Assembly (NCBI RefSeq): GCF_003185655.1
Contig: NZ_QHJQ01000008.1
Coordinates: 120,619 to 184,618, forward strand
Direction: 5' to 3'
DNA: 64,000 nucleotides
Origin: Coraliomargarita sinensis
Lineage (GTDB): Bacteria; Verrucomicrobiota; Verrucomicrobiia; Opitutales; Coraliomargaritaceae
Within the stretch, counting starts at the first letter, position 1; every line of letters begins with the position of its first letter. A program made the translations under genes and the position numbers. Below, piece by piece: positions 55,736 to 63,928 of this stretch. The notes under the pieces are model-generated. The model did no database searches. It was not told the DNA's origin and worked only from the letters and a program-made list of their open reading frames with translations.

Positions 55736-56039
55736 GTGTTGTAGTCTGAGTGCTGAGTCTGTTCACGTCAATCGTCCTGCTCACCTCAAGGATGGGGTAC
55801 AAGATTTTACCTAGCTTGGGCGGGCGTCGTCTTCGGGAACGAGTGCGGTCCGGCTTGGGGCTTCGTTACTCTATGCCGGGACAGGCTTCGTGGCTTCGCT
55901 CCGCTTCAGACGAAGCCTGGCATGGGCGCTGGGACTCGTTCCGAGGCCGAAGGCCGACAAGACCGGTTCCCGCAAAAGCGGGAAACCGGACCACCGAAGG
56001 TGAGAGTCTCAGCCTATATTGAATTCCGCATCCTGAAAA
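55736..56039. other. 304-bp intergenic region with a repeat and a tRNA 3'-end copy
   Basis: The segment contains an inverted repeat GGAACGAGT (55836-55844) / ACTCGTTCC (55934-55942), a hairpin AGGCTTCGT (55883-55891) / ACGAAGCCT (55910-55918), a 21-bp duplicate of the tRNA end (55918-55938), and a CCGGTTCCCGC-AAAA-GCGGGAAACCGG-type hairpin. No gene is supported. Confidence 0.55.
55918..55938 (-). repeat. 21-bp copy of the tRNA-Arg 3' end (att-like)
   Basis: The sequence TGGCATGGGCGCTGGGACTC, plus one further matching base, is identical to 56040-56060, which covers CCA, the acceptor 3' arm and part of the T-arm of tRNA-Arg. It lies in the same orientation 101 bp beyond the tRNA 3' end, the layout left by site-specific integration at a tRNA gene. 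No integrase is nearby. Confidence 0.7.
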
Positions 56040-56118
<79 letters not shown>

Positions 56119-56273
56119 CAGTGTGAATGATGTGTGTAGCAGTATTGCTTTCTTGCAAGACATTCTAGACAACATGGCTCGTTGTTTTCTTATTGATTTG
56201 GTGGCACGATGACTTGAACGGGCAGCTATTTTGCCGAAAGTTTCACTTTCTCGATGATCCAGCTATCAATGCC

Positions 56274-57311
56274 ATGAGTAGTTTCACAGACAGGCGCAGG
56301 TTTTTAAAAACGGCGAAAACCGCGACTCTGGGTTTGTGCAGCAGCCCGCTTTTGAGCACGCTTTCTGCCATGGCGGCGAATTCCAATCGTGAGGCGAAGG
56401 CTGGAGGCGCAATGATGACAAAATCTACCGGCTTGGTCAGTGATGATCGCTACCTGCTGCATTCCCAGGGGCGGGGGCACCCGGAATCGCCCGAGCGGCT
56501 GAGAGCGATCCACCGGCGGCTGAAGCAATCAAATCTGGATAAAGCCCTCGTGTCCGTGACGCCATCCATCGAGCCGCTGCCTTATATTCGGAGGGTACAC
56601 TCAGAGGCCCATATTGAAGCGGCATCGAGGCAGGCGCAAGATGATGCCATTTGCCGTCTTGCGGTTTCCGGCGCCTTGAGCGGAGTCGATGCCGTTTGCT
56701 CCGGCAGGTTGACGAATGCCTTTTGTGCGATCCGCCCGCCCGGGCACCACGCCGCGAATAATGGAGAGTTTGGTTTTTGCTTCTACAACAACGTTGCCAT
56801 TGCTGCCCGTTATGCCCAGAGGCAGCACAAGCTGAAAAAGGTCCTGATTGTGGACTGGGACTATCATCACGGCGATGGCACGGAATGGGCCTTTTACGAT
56901 GATCCCTCGGTATTGGTCTTTTCCACGCACGCTCTGTACGCCTTTCCCGGGAGCGGCGCGGCGGATAAGACGGGCCGTGGTGCTGGGGAAGGTTACAATA
57001 TCAATGTGCCTCTGCCGCGCGGTGCGACGGACACGGATATCACCCGCGCGTTTAGGGAGCGGCTAATTCCTGCCGCCGACGAATTTCAGCCCGATCTGGT
57101 CCTGATCTCGGCCGGTTTCGATGCGCGAGAGAACGATTTGCTGGGAGACTTCAATATCACCGACGAAGGATTTGCCAAGCTGACCGAACTGGTGATGGGG
57201 ATCGCCAAACGATACGCCAACTCGCGCATCGTTTCCATTCTGGAAGGGGGGTACAATACCGAAGGCTTGGCCTTGGCGGTGGAATCGCATCTGAAGGCGC
57301 TTCTCGGTTGA
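56274..57311 (+). CDS. Histone-deacetylase-family amidohydrolase with Tat signal
   Basis: A 345-residue protein. The N-terminus (FTDRRRFLKTAKTATLGLCS) is a twin-arginine signal, so the enzyme is probably exported folded. The HDAC/acetylpolyamine-amidohydrolase motifs are intact: RPPGHHAANNGEFGFCFYNN with the catalytic His pair, VDWDYHHGDGTEWA and ISAGFDARENDLLGDF with the zinc Asp/His ligands, and EGGYNTEG with the Tyr. The substrate outside the membrane could be an acetylated polyamine or cell-wall compound; this is inference. ATG 56274 is chosen because it starts the Tat signal. Confidence 0.88.
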   Translation: MSSFTDRRRFLKTAKTATLGLCSSPLLSTLSAMAANSNREAKAGGAMMTKSTGLVSDDRYLLHSQGRGHPESPERLRAIHRRLKQSNLDKALVSVTPSIEPLPYIRRVHSEAHIEAASRQAQDDAICRLAVSGALSGVDAVCSGRLTNAFCAIRPPGHHAANNGEFGFCFYNNVAIAARYAQRQHKLKKVLIVDWDYHHGDGTEWAFYDDPSVLVFSTHALYAFPGSGAADKTGRGAGEGYNINVPLPRGATDTDITRAFRERLIPAADEFQPDLVLISAGFDARENDLLGDFNITDEGFAKLTELVMGIAKRYANSRIVSILEGGYNTEGLALAVESHLKALLG

Positions 57312-57324
57312 GTGGTATGTCCAG

Positions 57325-57459
57325 TGGGTGGTTGAGTCGTTGAGTGGTTCGCCTCCGGCTCGTAGTTGAGTCGTGGGTTGTTCCGAGCCAGTCGCCTCGA
57401 ACTACGGATCCGTAGATGAGCAGGCAGCACCGCAAAGGACTCAACGACTCAACCACCCA
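57325..57459. repeat. 135-bp MITE-like element with 21-bp perfect TIRs (GGTTGAG family)
   Basis: The ends, TGGGTGGTTGAGTCGTTGAG plus one base at 57325-57345 and the exact reverse complement at 57439-57459, make a 21-bp perfect terminal inverted repeat. It lies between convergent genes, 13 bp after the HDAC-type stop and 6 bp before the next stop, and could act as a shared stop. Related sequence occurs at 58606-58681 and 22702-22744. Confidence 0.7.
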
Positions 57460-57464
57460 CCAAC

Positions 57465-58169
57465 CTAAGCATACACCATCCGCGCGCACTGGTCGCAGAA
57501 GTGGGGCTCGCCCGCGTCCATGGCCCCGCGTGAGACTTCGTTGGAAACCCGCAGGTGGCAACCGCCGCATTTATGCTGCTGAATGGCGGCGACGTAGGGT
57601 GGACGCTTGGCAAGCTTCTTGACCCGGTCATAGTGCTCGATGTAGTTGGCTTCGATTCCTTCGCGCGATGCGGCCAGTGCCTGCTTCGCCGCATCAATGG
57701 AGTCTTTTAAATTCTGTTCCCGTTCGCCGAGTTGTTTGATTTCCTCGTGCTGGTCCTGGATGCGTGCCTCGATGGTGGTTTTTTCCGCTTCAAAGGCTTC
57801 ACGGGTGCTGTCGATATCCAGCATGAGCTTGATTTCGGTCTCTTCGAGCTGGGCGATTTCCGCTTCCGCTTGCTCGATCTGCTGCGTCAGGGCGCGGTAT
57901 TCGTCGTTCTTTTTGACCTCGAGCTGCTGGTTCTTGAATCGGGCGATATCCGATTCTTTACCCTTCACCGCGTGGTCGAGCTCGCTGCGCTGCACTTCCT
58001 TTTCTTTAAGCGATTGGCTGGCGGCATCGATATTTTCCTTTTCAGTCTCGATCAGTGCCTCGATCTTGGCCCGTTCTCTCGGAATGCGCGCCAATTCCTC
58101 CTCAATTTTTTGCAGGGCAATGTCGCGGTCTTGAACAATGAGGAGCTTTTCGATTTGCGGGTCGGGCAT
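57465..58169 (-). CDS. C4-type zinc-ribbon coiled-coil protein
   Basis: A 234-residue protein of the CT398/YbgI-independent zf-RING_7 type: a long antiparallel coiled coil (residues 1-180, e.g. LLIVQDRDIALQKIEEELAR, NDEYRALTQQIEQAEAEIAQ) followed by a C-terminal zinc ribbon with C-G-G-C (CGGCHLRVSNEVS) and C-D-Q-C (FCDQCARMVYA). Homologues are widespread and mostly of unknown function; Chlamydia CT398 binds RpoN and secretion parts. It is divergent from the small TPR gene. Confidence 0.83.
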   Translation of the reverse strand: MPDPQIEKLLIVQDRDIALQKIEEELARIPRERAKIEALIETEKENIDAASQSLKEKEVQRSELDHAVKGKESDIARFKNQQLEVKKNDEYRALTQQIEQAEAEIAQLEETEIKLMLDIDSTREAFEAEKTTIEARIQDQHEEIKQLGEREQNLKDSIDAAKQALAASREGIEANYIEHYDRVKKLAKRPPYVAAIQQHKCGGCHLRVSNEVSRGAMDAGEPHFCDQCARMVYA

Positions 58170-58232
58170 AATTGGAATTAATCTACCAACACTCAAGAGC
58201 CCGCTCGGAGCAGAGCAACCTAAATCACCTTT

Positions 58233-58589
58233 ATGAGCGAAACTTCACTTCAAGACCAAGTCGACGATGCCACTTTGGATTTCACCCTCGGGGACAGCGA
58301 GGGTGCGATTGCCAAACTGCGTGCAATTATTGATACCCATCCCGATGCCTTTCCGGCCTGGCATGCCCTGACGGAGGTTTATTTCTCCGAGGCCGACTAC
58401 GATGCCGCCCTGGAGGCCGCGGAAACCGCACACAAGCTTGAACCGGAAGACGTGCACATCAATACCAGTCTCTCCCGTATTTGGGTGGAGCGGGGCGATA
58501 AGGAAAAAGCCGAACATTACGGCGCTCAGGCCCGCATGCTCGGTTGGAAAGACGAATTGAAGTCGCCGCCCGAAAAGGACGATATTTAG
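58233..58589 (+). CDS. Small TPR protein
   Basis: A 118-residue protein with about three TPR units (DDATLDFTLGDSEGAIAKLR, AFPAWHALTEVYFSEADYDA, VHINTSLSRIWVERGDKEKA). No signal peptide or membrane helix; probably a cytosolic adaptor. It starts 63 bp from the divergent zinc-ribbon gene, and a repeat element separates it from accA. Confidence 0.8.
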   Translation: MSETSLQDQVDDATLDFTLGDSEGAIAKLRAIIDTHPDAFPAWHALTEVYFSEADYDAALEAAETAHKLEPEDVHINTSLSRIWVERGDKEKAEHYGAQARMLGWKDELKSPPEKDDI

Positions 58590-58605
58590 GCTGTTTTTTG
58601 TATGT

Positions 58606-58681
58606 GGTTGAGTTGTTGAGTGGTTCGTGGTGTAAATTGCAAGCGAGACGTCATCACAACCCACCACTCAACGACTCAACC
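58606..58681. repeat. 76-bp inverted-repeat element (GGTTGAG family)
   Basis: GGTTGAGTTGTTGAGTGGT (58606-58624) and ACCACTCAACGACTCAACC (58663-58681) are inverted repeats matching at 18 of 19 positions. The ends match those of the 135-bp element at 57325-57459, with a shorter unrelated middle. Confidence 0.65.
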
Positions 58682-58741
58682 GGCAACTAGATCCCCACAG
58701 CATTGACAGCTGAGACTCGCCCACACTAAATCGACAGTTAC

Positions 58742-59725
58742 ATGGAAGACGCGACTTATACGCTGGAATTTGAAAAGCCTCTGCGCGAGCTGGAGAAGCA
58801 GCTGCACACGCTGGAAACTGTCTCGACCGAATCAAAGGTGGATGTGGCCAAGGAGATCGAAGCCATCGTGGCCAAGATCGAGAAAACCAAGGCGGACATT
58901 TACTCCAATCTGACGGCCTGGCAGCGCGTGCAGCTCTCGCGTCACCCTAAGCGGCCTTACTCGCTCGACTACATTGAGCGCATTTTTACGGAATTTGAAG
59001 AACTCCATGGGGACCGCCGTTTCCGTGAGGATGCGGCAGTCGTCGGAGGGCCGGCTTTTCTCGATGGTGAACCGGTCATGGTGATCGGCCAGCAAAAGGG
59101 CCGCAACACCAAGGAGAATCTCAAGCGCAACTTCGGTTGCCCGCATCCGGAAGGCTACCGCAAGGCCATGCGCCTGATGGAAATGGCTGAAAAGTTCAAG
59201 ATGCCCATCATCACGCTCATCGATACGCCGGGTGCTTATCCGGGGATCGGAGCGGAGGAGCGTCACGTGGCTGAAGCCATTGCCGTGAATATCCGCGACA
59301 TGAGCGCACTCAAGGTGCCGATTGTTACCGTGGTGATTGGTGAAGGCGGCAGTGGTGGCGCCCTCGGTATGGCAGTGGCCGACGAGGTCATGATTCTCGA
59401 GAACGGTTACTATTCGGTCATCTCGCCCGAAGGTTGCGCCGCTATTTTATGGAAAGACCGTGCGGCGGCCCCCCAGGCGGCCGAAGCGCTTAAATTCAGC
59501 CCGGAGCACCTCTCCAAGTTTGGTGTGGTCGATCAGGTTATTCCGGAGCCCACAGGCGGAGCGCATCGCGACTATGATGCAGCTGCGACAACGCTCAAGG
59601 CTGCCATTATCAAGTCGCTGAACAAGCTCAAAAAGAAGAGCGTGACCAAGCTGTTGAATGATCGTTACGCACGATTCCGAAAACTGGGGGAGTTCACGGA
59701 CGATTCGGAAGCGGCCACGTCGTAA
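58742..59725 (+). CDS. accA: Acetyl-CoA carboxylase carboxyltransferase subunit alpha
   Basis: A 327-residue protein of family length. The N-terminal helical part (ELEKQLHTLETVSTESKVDV) is followed by the crotonase-like domain: VMVIGQQKGRNTKENLKRNF, TLIDTPGAYPGIGAEERHVA, VVIGEGGSGGALGMAVADEV. With AccD it transfers CO2 from carboxybiotin to acetyl-CoA, the first step of fatty-acid synthesis. accD is not nearby. The gene is flanked by repeat elements on both sides. Confidence 0.96.
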   Translation: MEDATYTLEFEKPLRELEKQLHTLETVSTESKVDVAKEIEAIVAKIEKTKADIYSNLTAWQRVQLSRHPKRPYSLDYIERIFTEFEELHGDRRFREDAAVVGGPAFLDGEPVMVIGQQKGRNTKENLKRNFGCPHPEGYRKAMRLMEMAEKFKMPIITLIDTPGAYPGIGAEERHVAEAIAVNIRDMSALKVPIVTVVIGEGGSGGALGMAVADEVMILENGYYSVISPEGCAAILWKDRAAAPQAAEALKFSPEHLSKFGVVDQVIPEPTGGAHRDYDAAATTLKAAIIKSLNKLKKKSVTKLLNDRYARFRKLGEFTDDSEAATS

Positions 59726-59780
59726 AGCGTAGGACAGGCTTCTCTCCAAGAGTCGGTGTGCGCAGCGTGGGGTTTTTCTT

Positions 59781-59978
59781 GTAGAGGCTCCGCTTGCGGA
59801 TGCCAGATATACTACGGGATTTGGCAGATGTCAGTCCGGACGTGCCCTAAATTATACTGTTTTGCAAAGCGGTATTAGGCAGCACAAAGCCATGTAACAA
59901 AATGCCGGGTTTTCGTGAATTCACAGGTCGCTCTTGTTGCTTAGGAAATGCACAGGCATCCGCAAGCGGAGCCTCTAC
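59781..59978. mobile_element. 198-bp MITE-like element with 24-bp perfect TIRs
   Basis: The ends are GTAGAGGCTCCGCTTGCGGA plus TGCC (59781-59804) and its exact reverse complement (59955-59978). Each end is itself a small palindrome (TCCGC-TT-GCGGA). The 150-bp centre has no coding capacity and carries GCGGTATTAGGC, similar to repeats at 6651 and 33921. A CATCGG hairpin follows at 59987-60007. Single ends occur at 6561, 19816, 20261 and 22755. Confidence 0.75.
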
Positions 59979-60010
59979 GGCTGTAGCATCGGTCCGTATG
60001 GCCGATGGCA

Positions 60011-60607
60011 TCAATCGGCGTCCTGCTCCGCCATCGCGCGGGCGTAGAGTTCACGGCTGATCCAGGCGTCGGTCGCGGCATAGCGGATCTGTTTCTGGTC
60101 CAGTTCGGCGCGCGCCCAGTTGGAAACCTGGGCTCCTTTGCTGATCCGGCCCCCCAGTAGCAAACCTGCCAGAGCCCGGAGGCCACGGTTTTCATAGCCG
60201 AGCTTGACCGTGATATCGGCAATCTCGACAAAGCCTCCCGGCTTGAACTCCTGCATGGCACGGAGTTCCTTAACGTCGTCCTTGATGGCAACCCCTGTCT
60301 TGAGAATATTCTCCGATTCGAGGATCGGGAGCACCGGATCCAGAGTATCCGTTTTACTGATACGGAAAAGGTAGACGCAGTCCTCGGTGGCGAGCTGGAT
60401 CAGCGCAGGCGGGTAGTATTGCCCTTTTTTGAAAGTGGGGCGCGTCTCGGTGTCGAATCCGAGGTGGCTGCATTTCTTCAGCTCGGTCACGGCCTGCTCC
60501 ATCTCCTCGACGGTATTAAGAATCCGGATTTCGCCGTCCCACTGAATCAGCGGGAGATCGTTGATTTCGGCTTTGGAGATTTTTTTGGAAACAGTTTTTT
60601 CAGGCAT
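60011..60607 (-). CDS. 3'-5' exonuclease (DEDDy, RNase D-like)
   Basis: A 198-residue single-domain exonuclease. HLGFDTETRPTF holds the first Asp and Glu (D52, E54), VAIKDDVKEL the second motif, and YAATDAWISRELY the third with Asp and a preceding Tyr, the DEDDy arrangement. PALIQLATEDCVYLF is a typical RNase D strand. No HRDC domain is present, so it is like plant/bacterial WRN-exo proteins. It begins 10 bp after the MBL-fold gene. Confidence 0.9.
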   Translation of the reverse strand: MPEKTVSKKISKAEINDLPLIQWDGEIRILNTVEEMEQAVTELKKCSHLGFDTETRPTFKKGQYYPPALIQLATEDCVYLFRISKTDTLDPVLPILESENILKTGVAIKDDVKELRAMQEFKPGGFVEIADITVKLGYENRGLRALAGLLLGGRISKGAQVSNWARAELDQKQIRYAATDAWISRELYARAMAEQDAD

Positions 60608-60617
60608 AATCCTAAGC

Positions 60618-61589
60618 TCAGGCTTCTATACTCATGCCGTCATAGGCAATCGTCAGTTGGCCGGGGTAGGGGTCTTTTCTTTCAGGGAAGCGCAACCGGT
60701 TGAATTCTTCGCGGTAGTTCAACGCATCCTGGTGAATGTCTTCAATCATTGCATCCGAGTAGCTTGGCTCGTGATGAAAGATCACCAGCTTTTTAACCTC
60801 AGCCCGGGCGGCTAATTCAACCGCCGTCATGTGGTCGGAGTGGCCCCAGTGTCGTTTCCCATTGCTCGCTTCCTCGAAGGTATATTGCCCGTCGAAGATG
60901 AGCACGTCGGCCGATCTGAAGAATTCAATAAATCGGTAGCCTGCTTCCCGTGCTTCGGGGCCGTGCTCGGAGTCGGATGAGTAGATGATGCGCTTGCCCG
61001 CTTCCTCGAAACAGTAGCCCCAGGAGTCGCCGGGATGTTGTTGCTTGATCGCCTCCACCTGAACGTCGTCGATTTCGAAGCTTTCGCCCTCTTCGCGTAT
61101 GTCGAACTCGATATCCGCCTGCATTGCGGAAAAAGGTACCGGGAAGCAGGGCGCTTCCATTTGTTTCCGGATGGCACTCTCGATTTCCTGGTGGAACCCG
61201 TGAAAAACGATGCGGTTGCCCGGCTTGTAAGCCGGTGTGAAAAAAGGAAAGCCCTGGATGTGGTCCCAATGCAGATGAGAGATGAAAATATGATAGGTGG
61301 CTGGAGGCGCGTCTGGGCCCAACTCTATGGCATAGTCTCGGATGCCGGTACCGGCATCACAGAAAACGACCTCTTTTGATTTCGTGACGATCTGCACGCA
61401 GGAGGTGTTCGCCTTGTAAGTGCCCTTGGCACTGTGCGGCAGCTTGTCCAGATAGGCTTCGACGTCGGACTCGTTCTCAAACGATTGATCACGCGCCCCC
61501 CATAGGGCATTGATCAGCTTCCGACGTATGGTCGAAGAAGAGATCGGCGATGGGAGTGAGCCACAGGAACCCCAGATGACGGCTTTCAT
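60618..61589 (-). CDS. MBL-fold metallo-hydrolase
   Basis: A 323-residue metallo-beta-lactamase-fold protein. ISHLHWDHIQGFPFF (H105, H107, D109, H110) binds two metals, with further ligands in IIYSSDSEHGP and RHWGHSDHMTA. The opening MKAVIWGSCGSLPSP resembles PqqB/RNase Z-like groups. The ATG at 61589 is preferred over a TTG 12 bp upstream. It is upstream of the exonuclease gene; both may act on nucleic acid, but this is unproven. Confidence 0.87.
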   Translation of the reverse strand: MKAVIWGSCGSLPSPISSSTIRRKLINALWGARDQSFENESDVEAYLDKLPHSAKGTYKANTSCVQIVTKSKEVVFCDAGTGIRDYAIELGPDAPPATYHIFISHLHWDHIQGFPFFTPAYKPGNRIVFHGFHQEIESAIRKQMEAPCFPVPFSAMQADIEFDIREEGESFEIDDVQVEAIKQQHPGDSWGYCFEEAGKRIIYSSDSEHGPEAREAGYRFIEFFRSADVLIFDGQYTFEEASNGKRHWGHSDHMTAVELAARAEVKKLVIFHHEPSYSDAMIEDIHQDALNYREEFNRLRFPERKDPYPGQLTIAYDGMSIEA

Positions 61590-61675
61590 GGTTGCAGACA
61601 AGTTGTGCTATTTAGGTCGTTCTCTGCCGGCGAGTCAAAACAAAGGCTCATGCCCTTTCGCAGGCCTTGGATCTT

Positions 61676-63748
61676 TTACTCTGCATTTACTCTCAGGAAG
61701 AGGTACTCCAGCTGGTCGGGAATCGTCACTCGTAGCTCTCCCTTATGAAAGGCAGCTGTGCCGTCGCCGCCCAGAATCGTGGTCGCCGTGTCGTCGGCTT
61801 CGAAAAGGGGGATGTGGGTGACCCATGTGTCGGCATCGTTGAGCTCACGGAAAGCAAGGATGTGCGCCCGCTTGCGATCTTTGGCAATCGAGGCAAACCC
61901 CGTCCAGGCGACTCCATCCGGCCGCTCACCGATCGGGATGATGTCGCCGGAGAAAATGGCTTCGCGTTCCTGTTTCCATGTGTGAATGAGTGGCGCGGCT
62001 TGCTCATAATAACTTTCCGGCAGGCTGGATACTTCGAACCAGGCCAGGGGACTGGAGAACATGACGGTGGCAAAGAGCGTGTCCGGCGCGTAGCGCGCGG
62101 GCGCCAGTGGGTCGTCCCCGTATTTTCCGGTGTTGCGCGTGTTATTGAGGAACTCCATCCGCAGGCGAACGGGATCAATGTACTGGCCCAGGCTCCATAG
62201 ATTGCGCAGCGTGCGGTGCGGCCAGTATTTGCCCCAGTCCGTGTAGCGGTTCTCCACGAAAACCGGACCGGCTTGAATGCTCCCAAAGTAGGTCGGGCGT
62301 TCGCCTGCGGTGGCATCGGGGTCGAAGACGAGCTCACCATTGGAGGCATCCAGTACCTTTTGATACATTTTTTCCAGATTCTGCTCCGCGAGTTTCGTCT
62401 CCATCCGCACCGCGTCGACTTTGACGTAATTGATACCGTCGTTTTTATAATAATCGATCAGGAGGTCGGCGTCGGCTTCCCAAGTGGCCATGTCGTTCTC
62501 CGCACTGGGGCCGAACCATAGCCCGAACTGCATGCCTTTCGCTTCGGCGGCATCGACCAAAGGTTTAAGCCCGTTGGGAAAGCGCTTCGGATGGGGCTTC
62601 CAAAAATCCGGATTCGCGGAACGAAAATCTTCCCAGGCGCCTTTGCCGAATGCGGAGTTGCCGCTCTTGCCATACTGCCAGCCATCGTCCACCTGCACCA
62701 CATCGACGCCGAAACGGGCGCCGGCTTCGATCTCTTTCATGAGGAATGATTCGCTGACCCGGGCATCCCGCGAACGATCGCCCCAGGTGTTGCTCAGGAG
62801 CATGCCGTCGCGCTCCGGTTCGTACTCGCGCAGGCAGCGCTGGTAGCGCTGCATGGCCGCAATGCGTCCGGCGCGGCCGCCCTGATAGGGAATAATGGTC
62901 CAGGGGTAGCCATGCCCCGCAAATGCCACCCGGCGGGCGCGGCTGAAAACCTTGGCGTCCCACGGGCTTTGAACCGGGCGCGCGTGGGGCAGGGGTGCTT
63001 GCTTCAAAAAGATCAAGCCGTTTTCGGTCAGGACATCTTCAATGTGGAAGACGTTGCAACGGGCATCAAACACATCGACCCGGGTCAGCCATTCGCGCTC
63101 GAAAACCAGTTCATCGTGATTGTCCGTCTGGTCTTTGAATTCGACCTGCGTATAGCGGAGGTGAGAGGGGGCTAGCTTGAGGTCTTCCAGTGCAGGGTCG
63201 AATTTTTCGATCCGTGAAGGGCTCTCGGGCGTATTTTCCAGTCCCGTGGGCAAATCCGATTCATTGGCCGCGTTCGTAACCGTGGAAGGCGTTTCCGGTT
63301 GGTTGCTGGAGAAAATTAGGGAAATACCGCTGCTGTCCGGAAAAATCTGAAAGCGGTAGTGAAAAGTCTCCTCGGCTCCGACGGCTTTGGCGTGAAGAAT
63401 GAGCGATTCCGCTTCCACCGGGCTGAGCTTTTCTTTCACCGCGGTAAACTCCATGGTCCGTGCTTCGTCAGCGGGTGCCGCCTCGGGAAATGGGGCAGGC
63501 TGGCGGCCCGGAGCACGCAGCCACTCCTGATCGGCCACTTTATCGTAGAAGGAGAGCGACCGAAGCAAGCCCTCGGGCTGGATCCGCCACTGGCGCTCTA
63601 CTAGTTCGTTGCCAATCGTCAGCACGTCATCATGCCACTCCGCATAGCAACTCAAATGTTCCACCCGCTCCCCGTGGGCATACCCCAGCAAGAGCAGGCT
63701 GCTAGCCGATAGAATAAACAGACGATAAAGGCGTAATGATAGGTGCAT
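61676..63748 (-). CDS. Exported GH36/GH-D-like glycoside hydrolase
   Basis: A 690-residue protein from ATG 63748, with a signal peptide (LSLRLYRLFILSASSLLLLG). An N-terminal beta-sandwich (to about 300) precedes a TIM barrel with VVQVDDGWQYG (353-358) and INYVKVDAVRME, where D445 in K-x-D is the expected nucleophile of alpha-galactosidase-like enzymes. The acid/base motif expected later is not clearly present (FDPDATAGERPTYFG instead), so activity type is uncertain. Length is normal for GH36. Confidence 0.78.
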   Translation of the reverse strand: MHLSLRLYRLFILSASSLLLLGYAHGERVEHLSCYAEWHDDVLTIGNELVERQWRIQPEGLLRSLSFYDKVADQEWLRAPGRQPAPFPEAAPADEARTMEFTAVKEKLSPVEAESLILHAKAVGAEETFHYRFQIFPDSSGISLIFSSNQPETPSTVTNAANESDLPTGLENTPESPSRIEKFDPALEDLKLAPSHLRYTQVEFKDQTDNHDELVFEREWLTRVDVFDARCNVFHIEDVLTENGLIFLKQAPLPHARPVQSPWDAKVFSRARRVAFAGHGYPWTIIPYQGGRAGRIAAMQRYQRCLREYEPERDGMLLSNTWGDRSRDARVSESFLMKEIEAGARFGVDVVQVDDGWQYGKSGNSAFGKGAWEDFRSANPDFWKPHPKRFPNGLKPLVDAAEAKGMQFGLWFGPSAENDMATWEADADLLIDYYKNDGINYVKVDAVRMETKLAEQNLEKMYQKVLDASNGELVFDPDATAGERPTYFGSIQAGPVFVENRYTDWGKYWPHRTLRNLWSLGQYIDPVRLRMEFLNNTRNTGKYGDDPLAPARYAPDTLFATVMFSSPLAWFEVSSLPESYYEQAAPLIHTWKQEREAIFSGDIIPIGERPDGVAWTGFASIAKDRKRAHILAFRELNDADTWVTHIPLFEADDTATTILGGDGTAAFHKGELRVTIPDQLEYLFLRVNAE

Positions 63749-63890
63749 GGCTTTTACGGTAAAAATGGATAAACCGCCAACTTGGCAAACCTGCAAAGCT
63801 TTCACAACTATAACCGGAAATTATCAGGTCGTCGGTTCGCGATAGGCATAAAAAAGCTCCGAGCATCTTATCGACGCTCTCCATCAAAGA

Positions 63891-63928
63891 TTGGGGACAT
63901 GGAGCAATTAAGCTACCATGTCCCCGAT
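63891..63928. repeat. GGGGACATGG inverted repeat before the right-edge ORF
   Basis: TTGGGGACATGG and CCATGTCCCCGA form an inverted repeat spaced by about 12 nt. The ATG of the following ORF lies inside the second arm. It may be an insertion-sequence end or an operator. Confidence 0.4.

Noticed and set aside
55918..55938. A second tRNA gene
   Set aside because: Only the 3' 21 bp match; there are no D, anticodon or complete T arms.
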